A stretch of 64,000 nucleotides of DNA from the NCBI RefSeq assembly GCF_018132105.1, contig NZ_JWHL01000003.1, positions 62,001-126,000 on the forward strand. Reading direction: 5' to 3'. A model generated the notes under the pieces. That model was not told the DNA's origin and did not search any database. It was given only the letters and a program-made list of their open reading frames with translations. The position numbers were made by a program, and so were the translations under genes. Shown one piece after another: positions 17,847-25,508 of the stretch. The stretch's first letter is position 1. Each line of letters starts with the position of its first letter. This stretch comes from Methanocalculus chunghsingensis. GTDB lineage: Archaea > Halobacteriota > Methanomicrobia > Methanomicrobiales > Methanocorpusculaceae.

Positions 17847-18743
17847 ATGGGATTATTTGACTTCCTCAGAAAAAGCGACTTCAACAAAGGGGTCGAGCTC
17901 TCTCTAGCCGGCCGCTATGACGAAGCGCTCGCCTTATTTGACCGCTCCCTTGCCCGCCACCCCGGCCATGCCGATACCTGGCACAACCGTGGTGCTGCAC
18001 TGAGCAATCTCGGCCGCCATACCGAAGCGATCGAGTCCTATGATATGGCATTGACGCTTGAGCCCGGCCATTGTCCGGCATGGATCAACCGGGGCAATTC
18101 CCTTGAGGCGGTCGGCCGGTACGAGGAGGCGCTTGAGTCCTATGACCGGGCACTGGCGATTAATCCGAAGCATGCCGGTGCCTGGAATGACCGTGGACTG
18201 GCACTCGGTGCTCTTGGACGGTATGACGAGGCCCTGGACGCCTTTGATCAGGCGGTCCATCATGATGCCGGGTTTGCCCTCGGATGGACCAACCGGGGCC
18301 ATGCCCTTGAGGTACTGGGGCGGCATGAGGAGGCGCTCGACTCGTATGATCGGGCACTGGCAATCGAGACCCGGTATGTGGATGCATGGTCTCTCCGTGG
18401 AGCACTCCTCTATGCCCTCGGCAGATATGAGGAGGCGGTTGAATCATGCGATCGGGCGATTGCGATCTACCCGGAGTTCTGCCATGCATGGTACGTCCGG
18501 GGCTCTGCCCTCGATGCCCTTGGGAAGCATGCGGAAGCTATCGAATCATGGAAGAAGGTGATCACCTTTGATACAGCAGCCCGGTTTCAATGGTACTACC
18601 GGGGGCTGGCGCTCGCCCGGCTTGGGCGGTATGCCGAGGCGGGTGAGGCCTATGCAAAGGCACGTGAGAGCCCACGGCTCTGCATTCTTGATCCCGGTGA
18701 TGAGGAGATCCGGGAGCCACGGGAGAGGATGGATTCTCCGTAG
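17847..18743 (+). CDS. TPR-repeat protein
   Basis: The 298-residue protein consists of about eight regular 34-residue TPR units (pattern AWxxRGxALxxLGRYEEALESYDRALAIxP) from about residue 12 to 280, after a short N-terminal MGLFDFLRKSDF. There is no signal peptide or membrane helix, so it is probably a cytoplasmic protein-binding scaffold. It starts 11 bases after the ATPase stop, with GAGGTGAGCAGC before the ATG, so the three genes 14772-18743 look like one transcript. The repeats are close to consensus, unlike the degenerate TPRs of the first gene, so the two TPR proteins are not simple duplicates. Confidence 0.8.
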   Translation: MGLFDFLRKSDFNKGVELSLAGRYDEALALFDRSLARHPGHADTWHNRGAALSNLGRHTEAIESYDMALTLEPGHCPAWINRGNSLEAVGRYEEALESYDRALAINPKHAGAWNDRGLALGALGRYDEALDAFDQAVHHDAGFALGWTNRGHALEVLGRHEEALDSYDRALAIETRYVDAWSLRGALLYALGRYEEAVESCDRAIAIYPEFCHAWYVRGSALDALGKHAEAIESWKKVITFDTAARFQWYYRGLALARLGRYAEAGEAYAKARESPRLCILDPGDEEIREPRERMDSP

Positions 18744-18934
18744 ATGGGTGAGGGAGCTGATCTGATCCGGGCCTGCCTGGTGACCCGGTCGGATCCCGCC
18801 GTCGTGAGAACCTTTCATGCTTTTTCAGTATATTCGAGAATGAAAAGTAAAAGAAGGGATATAATCTGACGTTTCCCGGCTTCGGGTCGTGAAAGAAGGG
18901 CAGAAAAAATCCAGATGGGGACCTTCTCCGATGA

Positions 18935-18991
18935 CCGTTCTTTACTGGTGATATACTCTTTATAACGAACCTTTTCAATAGCAAAGAACGG
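18935..18991. repeat. 9-bp inverted repeat with 39-bp spacer
   Basis: CCGTTCTTT at 18935-18943 and its exact complement AAAGAACGG at 18983-18991 flank 39 bases. It could be a protein-binding site, a terminator-like fold or the remnant ends of a small mobile element. There is no adjacent target-site duplication that I can see. Confidence 0.45.
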
Positions 18992-19006
18992 TTGTTTGCG
19001 ATACAG

Positions 19007-19204
19007 TTAATGATCTTTCAAACTTCCCTCAGGATCTAAGGGGATATATTCACCATTATTGTCAATCCCGGCTATCCTCTTCCATTCAAGGAAGGCTTGC
19101 TCTCGTCAAATCATCTCTGCAATCAAATCGTCAAAACTCTGGCCCGGCTTTTTCAGATTATGAAGACCCCGCCAAGCTGATTCTTTCACTGGAGTTCATT
19201 ACAT
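19007..19204 (-). pseudogene. Decayed antitoxin gene (VapB/ribbon-helix-helix-like)
   Basis: Read on the minus strand in one frame, this gives PVKESAWRGLHNLKKPGQSF then DDLIAEMI, an in-frame TGA at 19106-19108, then REQAFLEWKRIAGIDNNGEY and IPLDPEGSLKDH before a TAA stop. The KxPGxSFDDLI core and the acidic, hydrophobic tail ending near a PLD motif are typical of small archaeal VapB-like antitoxins. An ATG at 19204 is followed at once by TAA and TGA, so the N-terminus is broken too. No toxin gene is recognisable beside it. Sequencing error could explain one of the stops, but not easily all three. Confidence 0.6.
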
Positions 19205-19437
19205 TGAGGTAATTTCAGGGTCAGGATTACTGGATGACATGGAGGACTATCTGAGCATAGAAGCTATACATGTGTATATACCGTTCATAAGAATCCTGAT
19301 TGCCATACTATCCACTACAATCTCAAAGGGTAATTTCGATGAAACAATCTGCCCGCTCCCTACCGATACACAAAATACGTCTCAACGACCAGATCCTCAT
19401 ACAATTGTCAGAACCACAAGCCCTACCAGGTGACCCT

Positions 19438-20394
19438 ATGAAGAAGACCCAGTATATAACAGATATCAGTGATGGAAGGCCGGTTGACACTCTCTTCCTC
19501 CTTGAGAGCATTGAAGAGAAGAAGAAGCGGCAGGACGGGAAGTATCTCCATGCCATCCTCTCGGACAGGACCGGGAAGATACCATGCAAGATCTGGGGGA
19601 TTGCATCCCAGACCACAGAAGAGATCGAGATGCTCGGCCGGAGCCTTCAGCCGGGAGAGGTCTACCGGATCAGGGGGGGTGCGAAGGTCTACAATGGCGA
19701 CTGCGAGGTGAATGTCAATGAGGGTGTGATGGACCTCGCCGCCCCGGTTGCCATCCCGGCATCTGAGAAGGGGGAGTACATCTATTCGCCGGTGGATATC
19801 AAAGAGACGGCTAAAGAGATCCAGAACCTCGCAGCAACAATAAAAAACGGCCAGCTAAAACTGATCGTCTCTCTCGCCCTGATGGACGTGGGCGGATTCT
19901 ATGAGAAGCCTGCCGCCAAGAAACGCCACCATGATTATGCAGGAGGACTTGCTGAACATACCCTCGAGACCGCTAAGATAGCGGTTGCCATGGTTGATGC
20001 GCAGAAGAGCTTCAAACTTGATCGTGACCTGGTCATCGCCGGAGCCCTCCTCCATGATATCGGCAAGGCACTCTCATTTGAAGAGAAAGGTATCGGGTTT
20101 GCCGCCCGCCCCGAGTACGATCTCATCGGCCACATCCCGCTTGGGATCACCTTCCTGGAGAGGTTCAGGGACTACTGTGATGAGGCAATCTTCCTTCATC
20201 TTCTCCATATCGTCCAGTCACATCATGGCGACCACGGCGATGTGGCGCCACGGACATCGGAAGCCTGGGCGGTGCACCTCGCTGATATCTCGAGTGCAAC
20301 ACTCCGTGAGACCGCAGATGATATCGCAGGGCTTGCCCGGGGCGAAGGAAAGTGGCGGGGAGAGAAGGGTGGGAGGCCGGTGTATAGGATATAG
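19438..20394 (+). CDS. YhaM-type OB-fold/HD-domain exoribonuclease
   Basis: The 318-residue protein begins with an OB-fold nucleic-acid domain (about 1-105: GKYLHAILSDRTGKIPCKIW) and continues with an HD phosphohydrolase domain carrying GGLAEHTLETAKIA, the HD pair in LLHDIGKA and a late HLLHIVQSHHGDHG. This is the architecture of YhaM, a 3'-5' exoribonuclease. The start at 19438 is chosen because GGTGACC lies just upstream; earlier in-frame starts from 19300 add residues unlike the family. It is flanked by the decayed antitoxin region and by HicBA. Confidence 0.75.
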   Translation: MKKTQYITDISDGRPVDTLFLLESIEEKKKRQDGKYLHAILSDRTGKIPCKIWGIASQTTEEIEMLGRSLQPGEVYRIRGGAKVYNGDCEVNVNEGVMDLAAPVAIPASEKGEYIYSPVDIKETAKEIQNLAATIKNGQLKLIVSLALMDVGGFYEKPAAKKRHHDYAGGLAEHTLETAKIAVAMVDAQKSFKLDRDLVIAGALLHDIGKALSFEEKGIGFAARPEYDLIGHIPLGITFLERFRDYCDEAIFLHLLHIVQSHHGDHGDVAPRTSEAWAVHLADISSATLRETADDIAGLARGEGKWRGEKGGRPVYRI

Positions 20395-20470
20395 GATTAT
20401 TTCCCTTCCACAAATTCTCTATTGGAAGGCATGTGAGTAGATTTATGATCCTGCCTGTTATCTCATGTAC

Positions 20471-20707
20471 TCACGAGATCTCATATCTTTTCAAAAAAAC
20501 ATCTCTTGGAATACCTGCCTGAGTACAGATACTTCGAAGGGTCGATGATTTAATATGAGGATGATTTGGGATAGTCATTGGAGTGATCGATCCATCAGCA
20601 TTTTTCCTGGCAAGAGAGATGTGATTGCCGGTCATGATGACCAGAAAGTCAAGAGATTCCAATGTTTTCAGTACTTTTTTCAGAGGTGCATCATGTGGAA
20701 ACTTCAT
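20471..20707 (-). CDS. hicA: HicA-like mRNA interferase toxin
   Basis: The 78-residue protein has the double-stranded-RNA-binding-like HicA fold: N-terminal PLKKVLKTLESLDF, the segment GNHISLARKN containing the catalytic His (H29) and a C-terminal LRSICTQAGIPRDVFLKRY. HicA toxins cleave mRNA until neutralised by HicB. It lies 13 bases after the HicB-like gene. A GAGG lies before the ATG at 20707. Confidence 0.75.
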   Translation of the reverse strand: MKFPHDAPLKKVLKTLESLDFLVIMTGNHISLARKNADGSITPMTIPNHPHIKSSTLRSICTQAGIPRDVFLKRYEIS

Positions 20708-20720
20708 CGATATGGCCTCA

Positions 20721-20936
20721 TTATACAGCTATTTCTGCGACGAATGTTTCCATGATATCGTTATTTTCGAATGCCTCCGGACCAAATGATTCTATATGAA
20801 AGTGTATAGCAGAACGTATCCCGGCAAGTGCTTCTTCGTATGTGTCACCTTCAGCGATAACAACTCCTTTTAAACCAATGGGATAGGCGATATACCCATC
20901 CGGATGTTTTTCAATAATAATTTTTATTCTTTCCAT
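20721..20936 (-). CDS. hicB: HicB-like antitoxin, short form
   Basis: The 71-residue protein has the partial RNase H-fold of HicB: KIIIEKHPDGYIAYPIGLKG then AEGDTYEEALAGIRSAIHFH. It lacks the C-terminal ribbon-helix-helix or HTH DNA-binding domain of full-length HicB, so autoregulation by this protein alone is doubtful. The ATG at 20936 has GGGTGT a few bases upstream; a GTG at 20948 would add four residues. The antitoxin gene comes before the toxin gene, the reverse of the common hicA-hicB order. Confidence 0.7.
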   Translation of the reverse strand: MERIKIIIEKHPDGYIAYPIGLKGVVIAEGDTYEEALAGIRSAIHFHIESFGPEAFENNDIMETFVAEIAV

Positions 20937-20989
20937 AACTACACCCACTATACCTCTTGATGGCTCTCCTTCATATGCATTCCTGCTGC

Positions 20990-22240
20990 CTAGCCCCGCC
21001 GCCTCACCCGCACCGACTCCGCATGTGCCGCAAGCCCCTCGGCCTCTGCGAGAGCCTCCACCACATCCCCGATTGCGTCAAGCCCCTCCTCGGTGAGGAT
21101 CTGGACCTGTGACCGGGTGCAGAAGTGGTGGACATCAAGGCCGGAATAAACAGAGGCATACCCTGCCGTCGGAAGCACATGGTTTGTACCGGATGCATAA
21201 TCCCCGCAGGCGACCGGCGTATACGGCCCGACAAAGATCGATCCCGCATGCCCGACCTCTTGTAAGAGTGCCATCGGGTCGGCGACCTGGAGCGAAAGGT
21301 GCTCAGGCGCAATCGCATCCATCACCCGGATCGCCTCGGCACGATTCGAGGCGATCACGTACCCGGAATGGGCAAGTGCCTTCTCGATGATCTCCTTTCT
21401 TGGTGCTGATGCCAGCATCCGTTCAATCTCTCTCCCAACCCTGTCGGCAAGCCCTGCATCTGTTGTGACCAGAACGCTTGCCGAATGGGGATCATGCTCG
21501 GCCTGGGCGAGGACATCGGCCGCGATATAGGAGGGATCAGCCGTCATATCCGCGATGATCCCGATCTCAGACGGCCCGGCCGGGAAGTCGATCTCAGCCT
21601 CACCCCGGAGGAGCATCTTCGCCGCCGTCACATAGACATTGCCTGGCCCGACGATCTTTGCCACTTTTCCAATCGTCTCTGTCCCGATAGCCATCGCCGC
21701 AATCGCCTGTGCCCCGCCGACACGATACCCCTCATTCACCCCGGCGATATCCATCGCAACAAGGGTAAGGGGATCGCCGGGCGGTGGGGTGCAGATACAG
21801 ATCTCAGGCACACCTGCAACCCGTGCAGGAACGGCCGTCATCAGGACGGTCGATGGATACGCCGCCCTCCCGCCTGGCACATAACAGCCGACCCGGTCAA
21901 GCGGGCGTGTCCTGACACCAAGGGTTACCCCCGGCTCAATCTCTTCGAGCCAGAGGGAACGTGACTTCTGGAGTTCATGGAAATGCGTGATCCTGGCCTC
22001 TGCCTCGCAGAGCGCTTCGATGAGGCGGTCGTCCACCTCATCATATGCCTCTTCGATCTCTTCGGGCAGAATGACCGGTGAGCCACCCTCGAATCCGTCA
22101 AACCGCCTTGAGAGCTCAATAAGCCCGGCATCCCCGTCTCTTCGGACAGTATCGATGATCTCCCGGACTGATCCCAGCACACCGGAGATATCACCCCGGC
22201 GCCTCTCTCTCCAGCCCCTGGTATCAAGTGGCTTCCACAT
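20990..22240 (-). CDS. hisD: Histidinol dehydrogenase HisD
   Basis: HisD oxidises L-histidinol to L-histidine in two NAD-dependent steps and needs zinc. The 416-residue sequence has the family blocks GCYVPGGRAAYPSTVLMTAV, GGAQAIAAMAIGTET, KIVGPGNVYVTAAK, FPAGPSEIGIIAD, ADVLAQAEHDPHSAS and the late NHVLPTAGYASVYSGLDVHH carrying metal and catalytic His residues. The ATG at 22240 is preceded by GAGTGATT; an in-frame GTG at 22246 would add two residues. It is transcribed away from the metallo-hydrolase gene. Confidence 0.92.
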   Translation of the reverse strand: MWKPLDTRGWRERRRGDISGVLGSVREIIDTVRRDGDAGLIELSRRFDGFEGGSPVILPEEIEEAYDEVDDRLIEALCEAEARITHFHELQKSRSLWLEEIEPGVTLGVRTRPLDRVGCYVPGGRAAYPSTVLMTAVPARVAGVPEICICTPPPGDPLTLVAMDIAGVNEGYRVGGAQAIAAMAIGTETIGKVAKIVGPGNVYVTAAKMLLRGEAEIDFPAGPSEIGIIADMTADPSYIAADVLAQAEHDPHSASVLVTTDAGLADRVGREIERMLASAPRKEIIEKALAHSGYVIASNRAEAIRVMDAIAPEHLSLQVADPMALLQEVGHAGSIFVGPYTPVACGDYASGTNHVLPTAGYASVYSGLDVHHFCTRSQVQILTEEGLDAIGDVVEALAEAEGLAAHAESVRVRRRG

Positions 22241-22285
22241 AATCACTCATGTACCGGGAGATCCATTGAATCTTTCCAGAGATGC

Positions 22286-22426
22286 ATGGATCAGGCTCCA
22301 TACAAAGAGGTGGTGGCAGAGGGATCACCCGACTGCCAATGCCTGGTGGATGACTGTTATCTGGATGTGGAGACAATGAGTACACCAGATGGAATGCACA
22401 GTCCTTGCAAGCGGCAGCACCGGTAA
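22286..22426 (+). CDS. Candidate small cysteine-containing ORF (46 residues)
   Basis: An ORF of 46 codons starts in the hisD/hydrolase intergenic region and overlaps the first 38 bases of the hydrolase gene in another frame. The product contains DCQCLVDDCYLD, with three cysteines in a CxCx4C arrangement. There is no strong ribosome binding site. It might be a coupled upstream ORF or chance. I do not recognise the family. Confidence 0.2.
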   Translation: MDQAPYKEVVAEGSPDCQCLVDDCYLDVETMSTPDGMHSPCKRQHR

Positions 22427-23177
22427 CTGCATCTATATCAGCAATGGAAGGAGTGCCCTCATCATTGATGCGGGGCTCTCAAAGAAGGAGATGCTTGCCA
22501 GGATCGAGGCATCAGGAGGGGATCCCGGCCTGGTGGATGCCATTCTCCTCACTCACGAACATACCGACCATGTCCGGGGAGCTGACGCACTTGCACGATC
22601 CCTTGGTCTCCCGCTCATCGGAACAGGGGGGACACTGACTGCCTTCCGGTCCACACGACAGGCTATCAAGAAGCCGCCGGAACAGACCTGCTGTAAAAAG
22701 GGGGTCACATTCACTACCGGCGACTTTGAGGTGACCCCGTTTGCCGTATCGCATGATGCCGCCGAGCCCTGTGGCTATGCGGTCAAATCAGATGGCCTCC
22801 TCCTCTCAATCATGACAGATACCGGTATCATCACCACCGAGATGATGGAGATCCTCGCCCGGAGTGACGGGATCGTTTTAGAATCGAATCACTGCCCGGA
22901 TATGCTCTCCACCGGCCCGTACCCTGAGTACCTGAAACGGAGAATACGCAGCCGTACCGGGCATCTCTCAAACACAATGGCAGCAGAATGCCTCAGGGAT
23001 CTCCATGGATCACTCCATACCGTCATCCTTTCCCACTTAAGCGAGGTGAATAATACTCCGGCCCGGGCCTTTGCATCCTCGCAGGAGGCACTCGGCCTTG
23101 ATATGAGTTACATCGATCTCTATGTGGCATCACCGGATATCGACTGCTCCTGCCTCTCGCAGACAATAAAAATATAA
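22389..23177 (+). CDS. Metallo-beta-lactamase-fold hydrolase (YycJ/WalJ-like)
   Basis: The 262-residue protein opens CTVLASGSTGNCIYIS, the hallmark start of the YycJ/WalJ branch, and has the metal motif THEHTDH (55-61), a later His in FAVSHDAAEPCGYAV, the Asp of MTDTG and LESNH, and a final His in VILSHLSEVNN. It likely acts as a phosphodiesterase or exonuclease on nucleic acids. Cysteines cluster oddly in the middle (TCCKKG) and at the end (DCSCLS). There is no strong ribosome binding site at the ATG. Confidence 0.8.
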   Translation: MECTVLASGSTGNCIYISNGRSALIIDAGLSKKEMLARIEASGGDPGLVDAILLTHEHTDHVRGADALARSLGLPLIGTGGTLTAFRSTRQAIKKPPEQTCCKKGVTFTTGDFEVTPFAVSHDAAEPCGYAVKSDGLLLSIMTDTGIITTEMMEILARSDGIVLESNHCPDMLSTGPYPEYLKRRIRSRTGHLSNTMAAECLRDLHGSLHTVILSHLSEVNNTPARAFASSQEALGLDMSYIDLYVASPDIDCSCLSQTIKI

Positions 23178-23203
23178 AAGGAATGGTGCTGGAATCAGCA
23201 GGA

Positions 23204-24481
23204 TCAGGAGATTCTTCGGATCGCTATTGTGGCACCGATTATCTCCATCCCATGATCACGGATCGGCTCTGCCTTCAGCGTTACCAGATTCTTTCCACCC
23301 GATCTGCTGACAAGGTACCAGTCTTCATCGAGCATCCGGATGGTGCCGCTCTCAAGGACAGAGTCCAAGGGGAGCTGGCAGATATCTCCGGCCGACGACT
23401 CGAGAAGCAGGACGGATGAGACCGGGAGGTCGGCGGCATCTTCCTGTATCCATCCCGTCATCTCCTCCGCGATGCGGTTGATCAGGACGATATTCTGTTC
23501 CCTGTCGATGCTGATCACCCCTTCAGCAGCCGGGAGGAGGGTGATGTCAAGATCCGCAATCTCAGAGAGGAGGGTCTCCTCAACCCATCTCTGCTCGGTC
23601 ATATCGATATAATGGAGCATCTGTTCAAGCTTTTCATTAGCCTTCCGGAGCTCGCTTGTCCTCTCAGCGACCAGCTCCTCAAGATGCTCACGATGGCGCT
23701 CAAGCTCCTCCTCGGCATGGATACGATCGGTGATGTCACGGAAGATGAGAACGGTTCCAAAGAGGCTCCCCCGATCATCACGGATAGGTGCTGCCGTGTA
23801 CTCGACATACCGGCGTTTACCATCCCGGGAGGTGAGGGTCATCGTCTCCTCTGATATGATCGTCTTCTGATCGATCAGGGCACGAAGGACGGGATCGGGT
23901 GCATGATGGCCGGTATCGCCGATCTCAATCTGGAATATCTTCGATGATGGCTTCCCGATCGCATCCTTATCAGTGATTCCGGTCAGCCCGACTGCAACAG
24001 GATTCATGAATTTGATCATCGCATCCGTGTCGGTAGCGATGATCCCCTCTCCCATGCTTCGTATCATCGTTGAGATCCAGCGTTCACTCTCACGGAGTTT
24101 CTTCTCCATCGAGGCTTTATAGAGGGCGATCTCGATCACCGTCAGGACATCCCTCTCTTCAAATGGCTTGAGGATATACCCAAAGGGCTCTGTCACCTTT
24201 GCCCGGCCGATCGTCTTCTCATCTGCATAGGCGGTCAGGTAGATGACCGGTATCTCCATCTCCTGCCTGATGATCCCGGCTGCCGTGATCCCGTCCATCT
24301 CCCCTTTCAGGACGATGTCCATCATCACAAGGTCAGGCTTATGCTGGGCAACCTTCTCAACTGCATCCTCACCATAGCTTGAGATGCCGAGGACATCATA
24401 TCCAAGCGCCTGAAGACGGATTTTTAAGTCCATCGCAACGATGGCTTCATCTTCAACTATCCATACCCGTGTTGCTGCCAT
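23204..24481 (-). CDS. Response regulator with REC and two PAS domains
   Basis: The 425-residue protein has an N-terminal receiver domain (about 1-120; VEDE acid pair, phospho-Asp in LVMMDIVLKG near 55, conserved Thr/Lys in YLTAYADE and ILKPFEERD), a PAS domain with PAC extension (about 133-262), a coiled coil (HREHLEELVAERTSELRKAN) and a second PAS-like domain. There is no kinase or output domain. It starts five bases after the kinase gene, so it is the likely partner of that kinase. Confidence 0.82.
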   Translation of the reverse strand: MAATRVWIVEDEAIVAMDLKIRLQALGYDVLGISSYGEDAVEKVAQHKPDLVMMDIVLKGEMDGITAAGIIRQEMEIPVIYLTAYADEKTIGRAKVTEPFGYILKPFEERDVLTVIEIALYKASMEKKLRESERWISTMIRSMGEGIIATDTDAMIKFMNPVAVGLTGITDKDAIGKPSSKIFQIEIGDTGHHAPDPVLRALIDQKTIISEETMTLTSRDGKRRYVEYTAAPIRDDRGSLFGTVLIFRDITDRIHAEEELERHREHLEELVAERTSELRKANEKLEQMLHYIDMTEQRWVEETLLSEIADLDITLLPAAEGVISIDREQNIVLINRIAEEMTGWIQEDAADLPVSSVLLLESSAGDICQLPLDSVLESGTIRMLDEDWYLVSRSGGKNLVTLKAEPIRDHGMEIIGATIAIRRIS

Positions 24482-24485
24482 TCCT

Positions 24486-25508
24486 TTACCTCCGCTCTTT
24501 ATATTGTAATGCCTGGAAGTTTATCTTAAATTCGGTTCCATGATCCCTCTTCAATGCGACCTTTCCATCAAGTTGTGAGACGAGGGATGATACCAGCATG
24601 AGCCCGAGGGAATCACTCTGATCGAGGTCAAATCCTTCCGGCAGTCCGATGCCGTCATCTCCGATGATCAATGAATAGCCTGCATCATCATTTGCAGAGA
24701 GCATGATCCATATCGCCCCCTCCCTCCCATCCGGAAAGGCATGCCTGAGTGCATTTGAGATCAGCTCATTGAGGATCAGTCCAAGCGGGATCGAGGTGTC
24801 CGGGTTGAGGTGAATCGGTGGAACCTCGTACCTGATGCAGACACGCTTCGCAAATGAACTGTACTCTCTCAGCAGGCTCTGGGTGATCCGGGTTGTATAC
24901 TCGGCAAAGTCGATCTTCCCGATATCTTTTGATCGATAGAGATGCTCATAGACATAGCCAAGTGCCCGCACCCGGTTCTGGCTGTCTGTCATATATCCGA
25001 GAACTGTCGGATCATGAACAAACTGGGCCTGGAGATGAAGAAGGCTTGAGATCACCTGGAGATTATTCTTGACCCGGTGGTGAACCTCACGGAGAAGGAC
25101 CTCCTTCTCGGCGAGTGCATCTTTGAGTCTCATCTCCGTCTCCTTTGTACCAGATACACCTGATACCGAGATGAGGAAATACTCCTCCCCCTGGAGAATG
25201 ATCTGGCGGGGTTGCAGCAGCAGCTCGTCCTCACCGTTCGCCAGTCCGGAAAACTGCTGGATCAATCCTTCTCTCCCCACCATGACGCCGTTTCTGATCC
25301 GTTGTGCCAGCATACCGTTTGTTGAGGCGTGATCTCCGGAGATCTGCAACAGGGACGAGAGTGGGATATGAAGCCCGACCCCTTCATCCACTCCGGTGAT
25401 CGAAGCGAGCTCCCTGTTGAGTGCCACGACTTCATCCCCCTGTCTCTTCATGATGAACATCGCCTGAGGTGATTGCAGGAATGATTCGATAAAAATCTCG
25501 TTATTCAT
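24486..25508 (-). CDS. PAS-domain sensor histidine kinase (HisKA_2 type)
   Basis: The 340-residue soluble kinase has a PAS-like input domain (about 10-120), a HisKA_2 dimerisation helix with the phospho-acceptor His (about H143) in LREVHHRVKNNLQVISSLL, and a HATPase_c domain with LILNELISNALRHAF, GDDGIGLPEG and SLGLMLVSSLVSQLDG. There are no membrane helices. It overlaps the upstream gene by four bases (ATGA) and is followed at once by the REC-PAS regulator. Confidence 0.87.
   Translation of the reverse strand: MNNEIFIESFLQSPQAMFIMKRQGDEVVALNRELASITGVDEGVGLHIPLSSLLQISGDHASTNGMLAQRIRNGVMVGREGLIQQFSGLANGEDELLLQPRQIILQGEEYFLISVSGVSGTKETEMRLKDALAEKEVLLREVHHRVKNNLQVISSLLHLQAQFVHDPTVLGYMTDSQNRVRALGYVYEHLYRSKDIGKIDFAEYTTRITQSLLREYSSFAKRVCIRYEVPPIHLNPDTSIPLGLILNELISNALRHAFPDGREGAIWIMLSANDDAGYSLIIGDDGIGLPEGFDLDQSDSLGLMLVSSLVSQLDGKVALKRDHGTEFKINFQALQYKERR

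Larger units (their letters stand above)
18744..19437. other. Gene-poor 0.7-kb region
   Basis: I see no intact gene in this stretch. It contains a 9-base inverted repeat, a decayed antitoxin gene on the minus strand and a locally A/T-richer composition than its neighbours. A further 62-codon open frame (minus, about 18818-19006) lacks a start and resembles nothing I know. Together these suggest a site of past insertion and decay. Confidence 0.6.

Noticed and set aside
14080-18743. A BREX defence locus
   Set aside because: Only a BrxD-like ATPase is present. PglX, PglZ, BrxC, BrxL and BrxA/B were looked for and are absent in the flanks.
18818-19006. Toxin gene downstream of the decayed antitoxin
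   Set aside because: A 62-codon open frame exists without a start codon, and its translation resembles neither PIN nor RelE toxins.
19239-19437. N-terminal extension of the YhaM-like gene to 19300
   Set aside because: The residues before 19438 are not family-like, while a GGTGACC site directly precedes the ATG at 19438.
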